From positions 62,001-126,000 of the forward strand of contig JBFLXY010000002.1 in the NCBI GenBank assembly GCA_040757055.1: a stretch of 64,000 nucleotides of DNA, written 5' to 3'. Under the pieces are notes generated by a model. That model was not told where the DNA came from. It was given only the letters and a program-made list of their open reading frames with translations, and searched no databases. Source of the DNA: JAJZRJ01 sp040757055 (GTDB lineage: Bacteria; Desulfobacterota; Desulfobulbia; Desulfobulbales; Desulfurivibrionaceae). How positions within the stretch are numbered: position 1 is the stretch's first letter; each line of letters starts with the position of its first letter. Shown in pieces: positions 43,721-52,168 of this stretch. The position numbers and the translations under genes were made by a program.

Positions 43721-45706
43721 ATGTGGAACGATTTCCGTCGGCAGGCGAAAAACATCAAATTCTGGCTGGTGCTGCTGACGGATATCCTCCTCCTGTCTGC
43801 CGCCCATGTGGTGTCGTATATTGCCCGTTTCGACGGCCGCCTGACGCCGGATATCTGGCAGGCTATTCGGTTGGTGCTGCCCTGGCTGCTGGCCGGCAAG
43901 ATGTTCGTCTTCATGGGCTTCGGCCTCTACCGCGGCATGTGGCGCTATACCGGGGTGGTGGACTTCCTGAACATCCTCAAGGCCAGCGTGGTGGTCACCC
44001 TGGCCACGATCTGCGCCATCGTCTATCTCAACCGCTTCGAAGGGTTCTCCCGCTCGGTTTTCCTGCTGGACGGGGTCTTCACCTTTCTTTTCATCAGCGG
44101 GCACCGGATTGCCATCCGCCTTTTCTACCAGAGATTCCAGGCAGGGCGGGCGGGCCTCCACGAATCCTCGCAGGCGCGGAACGGTAAAAGGCTGCTCATC
44201 ATGGGCGCCGGCGACGCGGCGGAAAAGGTGACGCGCGAGATCATGGATAATCTTGCCCTGCCTTACCGCATCGTCGGCTTTCTCGACGATGCGCCGCTCA
44301 AGGTCGGTAAGCACATCCACGGGTTTCCCGTTCTGGCCTTCACCTTCCAGCTTCCGGAAGTGTTGTCCAAGATGCGGGTGGACGAAATCCTTATCGCCAT
44401 GCCCTCCGCCACGCGGGACCAGATGGGCCGGATCGTGGATCTCTGCCGCGATTCCGGGGTGCCTTACAAAACTGTGCCCGGACTTGGCGAGATCATCAAC
44501 GACAAGGTGAGCATCAGGGCGATCCGCGATGTCTCTTACAAAGATCTGCTTGGCCGGCCGGCGGTGCGCCTGGAGCAGGAGAAAATCGGCGAGATACTGC
44601 GCGGCAAAACCGTTTTGGTGAGCGGCGCCGGCGGTTCCATCGGTTCGGAGCTCTGCCGCCAGATTCTGAAATTTCAGCCGCGATTGCTGGTGCTGTGGGA
44701 TGCCAGCGAAGAAAACCTGTATCAGTTGGAGATGGAGGTTCTTCACGAGCATGGTTTCGCCAGCTATGTGGCCATTCTTGGCCGCGTCCAGGACCAGGAA
44801 GTCCTGGACAGCGTATTCACGCACTACAGGCCGCAGATCGTTTTTCATGCCGCGGCCTACAAGCATGTGCCCATGGTCGAGAAGAATCCCTGGGAGGGGA
44901 TTTACAACAATGTTTTCGCCACCCGGCGCCTGATCCGCACCTCGGCGGAACAGGAGGTGGAGCGGTTCATTCTGGTCTCCTCCGACAAGGCGGTCCGTCC
45001 CACCAATGTCATGGGCGCTACCAAGCGGATGACCGAGCGCATCATGCAGGCGTACTGTGAGTCAGGTGTCAGGGGGCAGGAGCCAGGAGTCAGGAGCCAA
45101 AGGCGGACGCGGTTCATGGCGGTACGTTTTGGCAATGTCCTTGGCTCTTCCGGTTCGGTGATTCCGCTTTTCAAGCGGCAGATCGAACTGGGCGGGCCGG
45201 TAACCGTCACCCACCCCGAGATTACCCGGTATTTCATGTCCATTGAGGAGGCAAGCCAGCTCATCCTCCAGGCCGCCTCCATGGGGAAGGGTGGGGAGAT
45301 TTTCATTCTGGAGATGGGTACGCCTGTCCGCATCGCCCAGATGGCGCGCGACCTTATCCGTCTCTGTGGCAAGGAGCCGGATACCGAGATCGAGATCAAA
45401 TACACCGGCCTTCGGCCTGGTGAGAAGCTCTATGAGGAGCTGATAACCGAAGGGGAGGGGATCGTTCCGACTGGTCACGAAAAGATCATGGTGCTGCGAG
45501 GTGACGGTTGCTCTCTGATGGAGCTTGAGGGGCCTCTGGCTCGCCTGAAAGAGTATGCCCAGCAGCATGATGCCGCTGGGATTAAACGGGTATTGCAGGA
45601 AGTGGTGGCTGAATATACGCCTAAAGAGATTGAGGCGGTTCTGCCGCCTCTTGGGAGCGATTCTGTCGCCCCCGCGACACGAGCCAAAATCATCCCTCTC
45701 CAGTAA
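43721..45706 (+). CDS. WbpM/FlaA1-type UDP-HexNAc 4,6-dehydratase (CapD family)
   Basis: This 661-residue membrane-anchored nucleotide-sugar dehydratase has four N-terminal helices, a CoA-binding-like Rossmann domain (MGAGDAAEKV near residue 160), and a C-terminal SDR domain with SGAGGSIGSE at residues 301-309. The active-site region SSDKAVRPTNVMGATKRMTE carries the Met...Lys pair that replaces the usual Tyr...Lys in WbpM relatives. It makes a UDP-4-keto-6-deoxy-HexNAc, feeding sugars such as QuiNAc, FucNAc or nonulosonate precursors. Residues 447-461 are an odd insert coded by a repeat. It is the last gene of the glycan block. Confidence 0.93.
   Translation: MWNDFRRQAKNIKFWLVLLTDILLLSAAHVVSYIARFDGRLTPDIWQAIRLVLPWLLAGKMFVFMGFGLYRGMWRYTGVVDFLNILKASVVVTLATICAIVYLNRFEGFSRSVFLLDGVFTFLFISGHRIAIRLFYQRFQAGRAGLHESSQARNGKRLLIMGAGDAAEKVTREIMDNLALPYRIVGFLDDAPLKVGKHIHGFPVLAFTFQLPEVLSKMRVDEILIAMPSATRDQMGRIVDLCRDSGVPYKTVPGLGEIINDKVSIRAIRDVSYKDLLGRPAVRLEQEKIGEILRGKTVLVSGAGGSIGSELCRQILKFQPRLLVLWDASEENLYQLEMEVLHEHGFASYVAILGRVQDQEVLDSVFTHYRPQIVFHAAAYKHVPMVEKNPWEGIYNNVFATRRLIRTSAEQEVERFILVSSDKAVRPTNVMGATKRMTERIMQAYCESGVRGQEPGVRSQRRTRFMAVRFGNVLGSSGSVIPLFKRQIELGGPVTVTHPEITRYFMSIEEASQLILQAASMGKGGEIFILEMGTPVRIAQMARDLIRLCGKEPDTEIEIKYTGLRPGEKLYEELITEGEGIVPTGHEKIMVLRGDGCSLMELEGPLARLKEYAQQHDAAGIKRVLQEVVAEYTPKEIEAVLPPLGSDSVAPATRAKIIPLQ
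45059..45103 (+). repeat. Short AGGAGTCAGG-type repeat inserted in frame within the dehydratase gene
   Basis: A purine-rich tract built from GTCAGG/AGGAGCC/AGGAGTCAGG units interrupts the conserved stretch between the catalytic helix (MTERIMQAY) and RFMAVRFGNVLGS. It codes for about 15 residues (447-461) rich in Gly, Val, Arg, Gln, Ser and Glu, replacing what is usually a short linker. The length keeps the frame. Similar GAGGACTGAG repeats occur at 52069-52092. Confidence 0.65.
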
Positions 45707-45713
45707 TTTGCGG

Positions 45714-45741
45714 TTGCGGGATATTTTTTTGTGGGTATTAT
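45714..45741 (+). promoter_or_regulatory. Candidate sigma-70 promoter for the tetR-mqn operon
   Basis: TTGCGG (45714-45719) and TATTAT (45736-45741) are separated by 16 bases. The predicted transcription start (~45748) lies only about eight bases before the tetR ATG, so the tetR message would be nearly leaderless. The adjacent palindrome overlaps the expected RNA polymerase footprint. Confidence 0.5.
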
Positions 45742-45754
45742 GACCACCTGGTCA
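45741..45754 (+). promoter_or_regulatory. Palindromic operator at the tetR promoter
   Basis: TGACCA-CC-TGGTCA is a 6-bp perfect inverted repeat with a two-base centre. It overlaps the last base of the -10 element and ends one base before the tetR start codon. The position is what is expected of an autoregulatory TetR-family site. The assignment is by position only. Confidence 0.6.
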
Positions 45755-45755
45755 C

Positions 45756-46427
45756 ATGGAAACGCAGGCACCGACACATAGCTCAACTTTTACCAATCTC
45801 CCGCCGGACAAACAGCAGCGGGTCACGGCGGCGGCCATTGGTGAATTCGCGGCCAACGGCTACCAGCGGGCCAGTCTCAACACCATTGTCCGGCAGGCGG
45901 GGATCGCTAAGGGTTCGATCTACCAGTATTTTGCCAATAAGGAGGCGCTCTTTCTCCATGTGTTCGAAGCGTTTGCCCTCTTTATCAAGCGGGAGGTCAA
46001 GGCACAGGTCGGGAAGGAGACTGCGGCTGACTTTTTTGCCCATGTGCGTGGGGTCTTGCTTGCGGGCATCGCCTTTATCGATGCCAATCCCCAGGCCTTT
46101 GAACTCTATCTCAAGATTCTTTTTGAACAGGACGTGCCGCAGCGGGAGCGGTTGGTTGCGCAGTTGCGCCTTTTTTCTGCCGAGTATTTTTCCCCTCTCT
46201 TGGCTGCGGCAAAGGCGCGAGGCGATATTCGGGCCGATGCCGACACCGCCACGGTGATCTTCCTGCTCGATGCGGTGATTGAGCGTTTTTTACAGGGCTA
46301 TGCCAAGCCCTATTTGGATAGCGGTCTGGAACTGGCGCGAAAGAAGCAGCACCAGTTGCTGGAGGAGATCGATGGGGTCATTGCCATTCTGCGCGATGGC
46401 CTGGCACCGGCAGACAAGGGAGCGTAA
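45756..46427 (+). CDS. TetR-family transcriptional regulator
   Basis: This 223-residue protein has a classic TetR helix-turn-helix (ASLNTIVRQAGIAKGSIYQYFANKEALF, about residues 33-60) and a helical ligand domain behind it. ATG 45756 lies just after a palindrome and is the only suitable start; there is no Shine-Dalgarno sequence before it. It is separated by only four bases from mqnE, so it is first in the menaquinone operon. It likely represses itself and the downstream genes in response to an unknown small molecule. TetR control of mqn genes is not a commonly described arrangement. Confidence 0.9.
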   Translation: METQAPTHSSTFTNLPPDKQQRVTAAAIGEFAANGYQRASLNTIVRQAGIAKGSIYQYFANKEALFLHVFEAFALFIKREVKAQVGKETAADFFAHVRGVLLAGIAFIDANPQAFELYLKILFEQDVPQRERLVAQLRLFSAEYFSPLLAAAKARGDIRADADTATVIFLLDAVIERFLQGYAKPYLDSGLELARKKQHQLLEEIDGVIAILRDGLAPADKGA

Positions 46428-46431
46428 TCAG

Positions 46432-47526
46432 ATGGAGCAGATGATTGAACAAGCAGGCCTTGGCGATATTCTGGCCAAGGTCAAGAATGGCGAGCGGCTG
46501 AGCATCGAGGATGGCGCGCGCCTTTACCGGAGCCCTGATCTCCTGGCCGTAGGCTACCTTGCCAATCTGGTGCGGGAGCGGAAGAATGGCGATAACGCCT
46601 ATTTTATCTACAACCAGCACGTCAACTATTCGAACATCTGCACCAACCTCTGTAAGTTCTGTGCCTTTGGCAAACCCAAGGAGTCGGATCAGGCCTACGA
46701 GATGGGCGTGGAGGAGGTCAAGGCCAAGATCCGTGAGCGCCTGAACGAACCGATCACCGAGGTGCATGTGGTGGGTGGCATCCATCCTGATCTGCCATAC
46801 ACCTACTATCTCGACATGCTGCGGGGTATCAAGGAGGTGCGGCCGGAGATTCATATTCAGGCTTTTACTTGTGTCGAGATCGCCCATCTGGCGGAGTTGG
46901 CCGGCAAGTCGGTGGAAAAAACCCTGCTGGAGCTGGTGGACGCGGGCTTGGGTTCCATCCCCGGCGGCGGGGCCGAGGTCTTCAGTCCACGCATCCGCAA
47001 GCTCACCTGCGAGAAAAAGCTCTCTGGCGAGGGGTGGCTTGAGGTGGCGAAAACCGCGCACCGAATCGGCCTTAAGAGCAATGCCACCATGCTCTATGGC
47101 CATATTGAGACCATCGAGGAGCGCTTGGATCATCTCGACCTCCTCCGCAAGGCCCAGGATGAAACAGGCGGTTTCCTCACCTTTATCCCGCTCGCCTTCC
47201 ACCCGAAGAACACGGAACTAGCCGATCTCTCCAAGACGAGCGGCATCGAGGATCTGAAGAACATCGCCGTAAGCCGCCTCTTCCTCGACAACTTCCCCCA
47301 CATCAAGGGATACTGGGTGATGATCGGGCCGAAGCTCGCCCAGGTGGCCCTTTCCTTTGGCGCCGACGACATGGACGGCACCGTGAAGGAGGAGCGGATC
47401 ACCCACATGGCAGGTGGCGAATCAGGCGGCCACATGGCCGATACCGAGCTGATCCGCCTCATCCGCGAGGCGGGCCGCAGGCCCATTGAGCGCGACACCC
47501 TTTACAACGTGATCAAGACATACTAG
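46432..47526 (+). CDS. mqnE: Aminofutalosine synthase (radical SAM)
   Basis: ATG 46432 follows GGGAG; 364 residues. The radical-SAM cluster motif C-x3-C-x2-C is CTNLCKFC (Cys70, Cys74, Cys77). HVVGGIHPDLPYTYYLDMLRGIKE, GLGSIPGGGAEVFSPRIR and the GHIETIEERLDHL boxes are those of MqnE. The enzyme joins 3-[(1-carboxyvinyl)oxy]benzoate with S-adenosylmethionine to form 6-amino-6-deoxyfutalosine in the futalosine menaquinone pathway. mqnC and mqnA are in the same operon. The near identity in layout with MqnC is normal, as the two are paralogues. Confidence 0.95.
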   Translation: MEQMIEQAGLGDILAKVKNGERLSIEDGARLYRSPDLLAVGYLANLVRERKNGDNAYFIYNQHVNYSNICTNLCKFCAFGKPKESDQAYEMGVEEVKAKIRERLNEPITEVHVVGGIHPDLPYTYYLDMLRGIKEVRPEIHIQAFTCVEIAHLAELAGKSVEKTLLELVDAGLGSIPGGGAEVFSPRIRKLTCEKKLSGEGWLEVAKTAHRIGLKSNATMLYGHIETIEERLDHLDLLRKAQDETGGFLTFIPLAFHPKNTELADLSKTSGIEDLKNIAVSRLFLDNFPHIKGYWVMIGPKLAQVALSFGADDMDGTVKEERITHMAGGESGGHMADTELIRLIREAGRRPIERDTLYNVIKTY

Positions 47527-47535
47527 GCGTTCACT

Positions 47536-48585
47536 ATGCAGACCATCATCGACAAGGCCTTGGCCGGTGAGCGGCTCAATGGCGACGAATTCCTCGCCTT
47601 GGCCGAAAAGGGCGATCTCTACCAGCTTGGCTTTTTGGCCAACGCCATTCGCCAGAAAAAGCACCCCGAGCCCATGGTGACCTACGTCATCGACCGCAAC
47701 ATCAACTATACCGACATCTGCATCTCGGCCTGCAAATTTTGCGCGTTTTTTAAGGCCCCGGAGGATGCTGCAGGCTCGGTGCTCACGAACGAGGAATTGG
47801 GCAAGAAGATCGAGGAGACCAAGGTGTTAGGCGGCACGCAGATCCTGCTCCAGGGCGGACTCCATCCGGATAAGCCTTTCGAGTTTTATGAAGAGATGCT
47901 TCGTTTCATCAAGGGCTACGACATCCACATCCACGGCTTTTCGCCGCCCGAGGTGTGCCACTTTGCCAAGCTCTCTGGGCTCTCGGTGCGCGAGGTGCTG
48001 ATCCGCCTCAAAGAGGCCGGCCTCGGTTCCATCCCCGGCGGCGGGGCCGAGATCCTCTCCGACCGCGTGCGGCAGGAGACCGCGCCCCGCAAATGTTCGG
48101 CCGACGAGTGGATCGGCGTGATGGAGGAGGCGCACAAGCTTGGCATGCGCACCACCGCCACCATGATGTTCGGCCACATCGAGACCATGGCCGAGCGGCT
48201 GGAGCATCTCGACCGGGTGCGCGCCCTCCAGGACTGCACCGGCGGCTTTACTGCTTTCATCCCCTGGCCCTTCCAGCCGGACAATACCGTACTCGCCCAT
48301 CTCCCCAAGACCACGGCGGTACAGTACCTCAAGATGCTGGCGTTGAGCCGCATCTACCTCGACAACATCCCCAATATCCAGGCCTCCTGGGTCACCCAGG
48401 GGCCGAAGATCGCCCAGCTCTCGCTCTTCTTCGGTGCCAACGATTTCGGCAGCACCATGATCGAAGAGAACGTCGTGGCTGCGGCTGGTGTGGGCTTCCG
48501 CCTCTCCGAGCAGGAGATCCGAACCCTGGTAGAAGAGGTGGGATTCACCCCGCGTCAGCGCCGGATGGATTATAGTCTGGTTTAG
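47536..48585 (+). CDS. mqnC: Cyclic dehypoxanthinyl futalosine synthase (radical SAM)
   Basis: This 349-residue radical-SAM enzyme has CISACKFC (Cys62, Cys66, Cys69) as the [4Fe-4S] ligand motif. GGTQILLQGGLHPDKPFEFYEEMLRFIK, GLGSIPGGGAEILSDRVRQ and FGHIETMAERLEHLDRVR are MqnC-like, as are the ending RNINYTDIC and MIEENVVAAAGV segments. It closes the ring of dehypoxanthine futalosine to give the cyclic intermediate that MqnD converts to 1,4-dihydroxy-6-naphthoate. It lies nine bases after mqnE. The hydrolase MqnB and MqnD are not in the window. Confidence 0.95.
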   Translation: MQTIIDKALAGERLNGDEFLALAEKGDLYQLGFLANAIRQKKHPEPMVTYVIDRNINYTDICISACKFCAFFKAPEDAAGSVLTNEELGKKIEETKVLGGTQILLQGGLHPDKPFEFYEEMLRFIKGYDIHIHGFSPPEVCHFAKLSGLSVREVLIRLKEAGLGSIPGGGAEILSDRVRQETAPRKCSADEWIGVMEEAHKLGMRTTATMMFGHIETMAERLEHLDRVRALQDCTGGFTAFIPWPFQPDNTVLAHLPKTTAVQYLKMLALSRIYLDNIPNIQASWVTQGPKIAQLSLFFGANDFGSTMIEENVVAAAGVGFRLSEQEIRTLVEEVGFTPRQRRMDYSLV

Positions 48586-48587
48586 CC

Positions 48588-49808
48588 ATGCAGGAGCCGG
48601 ATCGCTACATATACCGTGCCCCTTTCGTGGTGCCGGTGGCCAGCCCGGTCATCCCCGACGGCGCGGTGATCACCGAGCAGGGCAGGGTGAAGGCGGTGGG
48701 CCGTTATGTTGATCTCAAAGATGACGCGGATGCCGAACTGGTCGATTATGAAGGCCATGTGATCGTGCCGGCCCTGGTCAATGGCCACGCCCACCTGGAG
48801 TTGTCGCACCTGGCTGCCTTGGGGCGTGAGCCCAACTCCCGACCCGGCGACATGCCGGCCTGGATCAGCAGTTTGCTTGCTGCACGAGCCGAAGCCACCG
48901 ATTCTGAAGATGCAGCCGATGCTGCCCGTTATGCCCTGGCCAGGCTCTATGCCGGCGGCTGCGGTGCGGTGATCGACATCGGCAACCAGCCCGAGAGTCG
49001 CGCCCTGGGCGAGGGGTTCAAGACCAGAATCTTCTTTTATCTCGAACTGCTCGGCTTTGCCAGGAAATCGCAGGAAGCGGCCTTGGGCCGGCTTGAGACC
49101 CTGCCTCCGGATTTGTGCTGCACCGCCCATGCGCCGTACTCCACCGGCGCCACCCTGTTGCAGGCATTGAAGGAGCGGGCGAGCCGCAGCAATTGCCTCT
49201 TCCCTCTTCATGTGGCGGAATCGGCCGACGAAATCGAGTTGCTCAGGAACAGCTCCGGCCGTTTCCGTGATTTCCTGGTCGGGCGGGGCGCCTGGGACGG
49301 CTCCTTCATCCCGCCGGGTGTGGGTGCGGTGGCCTATCTCGACCGTCTTGGCCTGCTGGATGAGCAGACCCTCTGTGTCCACGCAGTCCATGTGGCAGAG
49401 GAGGAAATTGTCCTGCTGGCGGAGCGTGGAGCCAAGGTCTGCCTCTGCCCCGGCAGCAACCGGTATATGGGAGTGGGCAAGGCGCCGGTGGCAGCGATGT
49501 TGGCACAGGGGCTGCGGCCGTGCATCGGCAGCGACAGTCTGGCCAGCAATCCTGATTTGAGCCTGTGGCAGGAGATGGCGATGCTCCGCGCGGACCATCC
49601 CTCGCTTCCACCCGCCGATGTCCTGGCCATGGCGACCCAAAACGGCGCCCGCATTCTAGGTTTGGAAGCGGAACTCGGGGCGATCGCTCCAGGAGTTTCT
49701 TCCTCGCTTCTGGCAGTGGAGTGTGCCGCCGCGAGGGAGGGCGAGGTTCTGGAATATCTCACCAGCCGCGGCGCCGCCATCCGGCTGGAATGGATCGAAT
49801 CGCCATGA
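48588..49808 (+). CDS. mqnX: Amidohydrolase, probable aminodeoxyfutalosine deaminase
   Basis: This 406-residue amidohydrolase starts two bases after mqnC. Metal ligands are visible: His67 and His69 in NGHAHLEL, a histidine in PLHVAESADE, CVHAVHVAEEE, and the aspartate in IGSDSLASNPDLSLW. It belongs to the TrzN/SAH-deaminase-like group that includes the MqnX-type deaminases turning aminofutalosine into futalosine. Sitting between mqnC and mqnA in the operon makes that the best reading. If right, the route here would need MqnB rather than an MTAN-type hydrolase. Other small-molecule deaminase activities cannot be excluded. Confidence 0.82.
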   Translation: MQEPDRYIYRAPFVVPVASPVIPDGAVITEQGRVKAVGRYVDLKDDADAELVDYEGHVIVPALVNGHAHLELSHLAALGREPNSRPGDMPAWISSLLAARAEATDSEDAADAARYALARLYAGGCGAVIDIGNQPESRALGEGFKTRIFFYLELLGFARKSQEAALGRLETLPPDLCCTAHAPYSTGATLLQALKERASRSNCLFPLHVAESADEIELLRNSSGRFRDFLVGRGAWDGSFIPPGVGAVAYLDRLGLLDEQTLCVHAVHVAEEEIVLLAERGAKVCLCPGSNRYMGVGKAPVAAMLAQGLRPCIGSDSLASNPDLSLWQEMAMLRADHPSLPPADVLAMATQNGARILGLEAELGAIAPGVSSSLLAVECAAAREGEVLEYLTSRGAAIRLEWIESP

Positions 49809-50650
49809 CCGCCATCGCCTCCCAGCCCACAGCCCGCATCGGCATGGTCAATTTCCTCAACACCGCGCCCCTCTATGAGGTATGGAAACGAACGGTCTCT
49901 CGTCCGGAGTGGCAGGTCACCGAGGCGCCGCCCGCCACCCTGAACCGCCTTCTCCATGAAGGGTCGCTTGACCTCGGTTTCATCTCTTCCCATGAGTACG
50001 CGCTCCATCCGGAGGAGTACAAGATTCTCGGCAACCTCTCCATCTCGGCCACCGGCAAGGTGGGGAGCGTCTTCCTCTTCAGCCGGCGGGCGCCGGCCGA
50101 GCTGGATAGCCGCTTGGTGCTTCTGAGTTCCCACTCCCAGACCTCGGTGCATCTTATCAAGATCATCCTGGAGGAATTTTATCGGGTGCAGCCGCGCTAC
50201 GAGACCGGCCTTGCCACCGAGCGTTCCGATCTGTCGTGCGTGGATGCCGTCCTCTCCATCGGCGATGAAGCTTTGCTCCTGGCCAAAGAGGGCCGCTACC
50301 CACACCAGCTGGACCTTGGTGAGGCATGGCAGCGTAAGACTGGTCTGCCCTTTGTCTTCGCGGTCTGGGCGGTGCGTGAGGCGTTTTGCCAAAACGAGCC
50401 CGATCAGATGGTCGCCATCCATCACGAACTCCTGCGCTGCCTCGATGAGGGACGGCAGGGTCTGTGGGAGATCAGCAAGAGCGTGGCGCCGCGGATTCCC
50501 ATGACTGTGGAGGCGTGCCATGCATACTTGAGCGGCATGGAATACGATCTTGAGCCGCGCAAACAGGAGGGGTTGTCCCTTTTTTACCGGTATCTCATCG
50601 AGCGCGGCGAGGCAAGCCCTGGCGCAGTACCTCTCAAAATCTGCGGCTGA
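49805..50650 (+). CDS. mqnA: Chorismate dehydratase
   Basis: ATG 49805 overlaps the amidohydrolase stop (ATGA) and gives 281 residues, the usual MqnA length. RIGMVNFLNTAPLYEVW is the family start, with conserved PPATLNRLLHEGSLDLGFISSHEYA and SSHSQTSVHLIKIILEEFY; the fold is that of periplasmic-binding-like proteins without a signal peptide. MqnA dehydrates chorismate to 3-[(1-carboxyvinyl)oxy]benzoate, the first committed step of the futalosine menaquinone pathway. A longer in-frame reading from 49565 would overlap the amidohydrolase entirely and is rejected. Confidence 0.93.
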   Translation: MTAIASQPTARIGMVNFLNTAPLYEVWKRTVSRPEWQVTEAPPATLNRLLHEGSLDLGFISSHEYALHPEEYKILGNLSISATGKVGSVFLFSRRAPAELDSRLVLLSSHSQTSVHLIKIILEEFYRVQPRYETGLATERSDLSCVDAVLSIGDEALLLAKEGRYPHQLDLGEAWQRKTGLPFVFAVWAVREAFCQNEPDQMVAIHHELLRCLDEGRQGLWEISKSVAPRIPMTVEACHAYLSGMEYDLEPRKQEGLSLFYRYLIERGEASPGAVPLKICG

Positions 50651-50696
50651 TCTTTGTCGCCCAAGCCGGTCACTTTATGGTACCAATGAGTAAACT

Positions 50697-51404
50697 ATGA
50701 ACACACCCGACGAAAAAAAGGCCTTTGTCCGCTCCAAGTTCTCGGCCATCAGCGGAAAATACGACCTGCTCAATTCGGTGCTGAGTTTCCAGATCGACCG
50801 CTACTGGCGCTGGGTCACCACCCGGGAGCTGAAGGAATTTCCCGATGGCGCGGTGCTCGACCTCTGTGCCGGCACCCTGCCGCTGTCGCTGGAACTGACC
50901 CGGCAGGCCAGGCGTCGCCAGGTGCTGGCCGTGGATTTCTGCGAGGAGATGCTGCGGGCCGGGGTGGAGAATCTGCCCCAGGACGACCGCCGGGCGCGGA
51001 TCCAGCCGGTGTGCGGCGATGGCGAGCAGATTCCGGTGCGCGACAATTCGGTATGGGGTATCACCGTGGCCTTTGGCGTCCGCAATCTGGCCCGCACCCA
51101 GCAGGGGCTGCACGAGATGCACCGGGTTTTGAAACCGGGCGGCAAGCTCCTGATCCTCGAATTTTCCCGCCCCAGGAACCCCATTGTCAAACCGGTCTAC
51201 AACTTTTACCTCAATGCCGTTCTGCCGCGGATTGCCGGGGTGGTTTCCGGCGACAAGGAGGCGTACGAATATCTCGCTTCCTCCATTGCCGCCTTCTATG
51301 AGCCGGACGAATTGCTCGGCATGATGCGCACCGCCGGGTTCAAGTCCCCGTCCTGCAAGCAGCTGACCTTTGGCATCGTCACTGTCTATGTCGGAGTGAA
51401 GTAA
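50697..51404 (+). CDS. ubiE: Demethylmenaquinone methyltransferase (UbiE/MenG)
   Basis: This 235-residue methyltransferase of the UbiE/MenG family has FSAISGKYDLLNSVLSFQIDRYWR at the start, VLDLCAGTLPLSLEL as SAM motif I, GVRNLARTQQGLHEMHRVLKPGGKLLILEFSRP in the middle and the YEYLASSIAAFYEPDEL box near the end. It adds the last methyl group to demethylmenaquinone at the membrane face. It follows mqnA by 46 bases. A four-codon ATG AGT AAA CTA TGA ends across its start codon and may couple translation. The upstream pathway is futalosine-type, so it works as MenG rather than in ubiquinone synthesis. Confidence 0.92.
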   Translation: MNTPDEKKAFVRSKFSAISGKYDLLNSVLSFQIDRYWRWVTTRELKEFPDGAVLDLCAGTLPLSLELTRQARRRQVLAVDFCEEMLRAGVENLPQDDRRARIQPVCGDGEQIPVRDNSVWGITVAFGVRNLARTQQGLHEMHRVLKPGGKLLILEFSRPRNPIVKPVYNFYLNAVLPRIAGVVSGDKEAYEYLASSIAAFYEPDELLGMMRTAGFKSPSCKQLTFGIVTVYVGVK

Positions 51405-51415
51405 GAGGGAAATGG

Positions 51416-51472
51416 CCACGAAATCCACGAAAGACACGAAAATATTGTGAAGGTGTCGAGGGTCCCGTGGCG
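51416..51472 (+). repeat. CCACGAAATCCACGAAA-type intergenic repeat (copy 1)
   Basis: The spacer between ubiE and ubiX contains CCACGAAATCCACGAAA and ACACGAAAA, then a partly complementary GGTCCCGTGGCG arm. About 70% of positions match the sequence at 52113-52168 on the other side of ubiX. The outer arms (CCACGaaa and cccGTGG) could pair into a hairpin, as in REP-like or MITE-like elements. Confidence 0.6.
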
Positions 51473-51498
51473 AAAAACCAACTGATGTGGGCGCAATC

Positions 51499-52077
51499 AT
51501 GAAGAAAAAAATCATCCTCGGGATCACCGGCGCCACGGGGTCGCTCTATGCCCTGGAATTTTTGAAGCTCATGGCCGCCGCCGATGCCGAGGTGCACGCC
51601 ATCATCTCTGAGGCCGGGGAACAGGTGCTGCGGCTGGAACTGGGGATTGGCACGTCCGAGTTCTCTCCGTATGTGGCCCGGTGGCACGATATCGGCAACT
51701 TTGCCGCCCCCATGTCCAGCGGCTCCAGCCGGTTTGATGCCATGGCGGTGCTGCCCTGCACCATGGGAACCCTGGCGGCCATTGCCAATGGCCTCACCCG
51801 CAACCTGATCCACCGCGCCGCCGACGTCATCCTGAAGGAGCGGCGGCCGCTGGTGCTGGCGGTGCGGGAAACGCCGCTCAACCGCGTGCATCTTGCCAAC
51901 ATGCTCAAGGCCGACGAGGCAGGGGCCATTATCTGTCCGCCCATGCCCGCCTTCTATCACCAGCCGGAAAATCTCACGGCCATGGCCCGAGCGTTCGCCG
52001 GCCGGGTGGCGGCATTGCTGGGTTTCGACCTGCCTGATCTGCCGCGCTGGGGGGAAAAAGAAAGTGCAGAGGACTGA
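51499..52077 (+). CDS. ubiX: UbiX-type flavin prenyltransferase
   Basis: ATG 51499 gives 192 residues; a GTG at 51487 is a less likely start. IILGITGATGSLYALEFLKLM is the FMN-binding start of UbiX/Pad1. SSGSSRFDAMAVLPCTMGTLAAIANGLTRNLIHRAADVILKERRPLVLAVRETPLNRVHLANM is the conserved active core. UbiX makes prenylated FMN for a UbiD-type decarboxylase, here presumably the one that decarboxylates the prenylated dihydroxynaphthoate in the futalosine route; that partner gene is not in view. The last codons (KESAED) lie in the GAGGACTGAG repeat described at 52069. Confidence 0.93.
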   Translation: MKKKIILGITGATGSLYALEFLKLMAAADAEVHAIISEAGEQVLRLELGIGTSEFSPYVARWHDIGNFAAPMSSGSSRFDAMAVLPCTMGTLAAIANGLTRNLIHRAADVILKERRPLVLAVRETPLNRVHLANMLKADEAGAIICPPMPAFYHQPENLTAMARAFAGRVAALLGFDLPDLPRWGEKESAED

Positions 52078-52168
52078 GAACCGAGGACTGAGGCGAGTGT
52101 TGCGGGAAACGGTCATGAAATCCACCAAACAACACGAAAGGTTAGTGGATTTCGAGGGTTTCGTGGCG
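52069..52168 (+). repeat. GAGGACTGAG direct repeats plus CACGAAA-type repeat (copy 2)
   Basis: GAGGACTGAG occurs twice (52069-52078 and 52083-52092); the first copy supplies the ubiX stop codon. Then 52113-52168 holds ATGAAATCCACCAAACAACAC, split by a few mismatches from copy 1 at 51416, followed by GGATTTCGAGGGTTTCGTGG. The GAAATCCAC and GTGGATTTC arms are exact complements, so a hairpin is possible. This pair frames ubiX. Confidence 0.62.
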
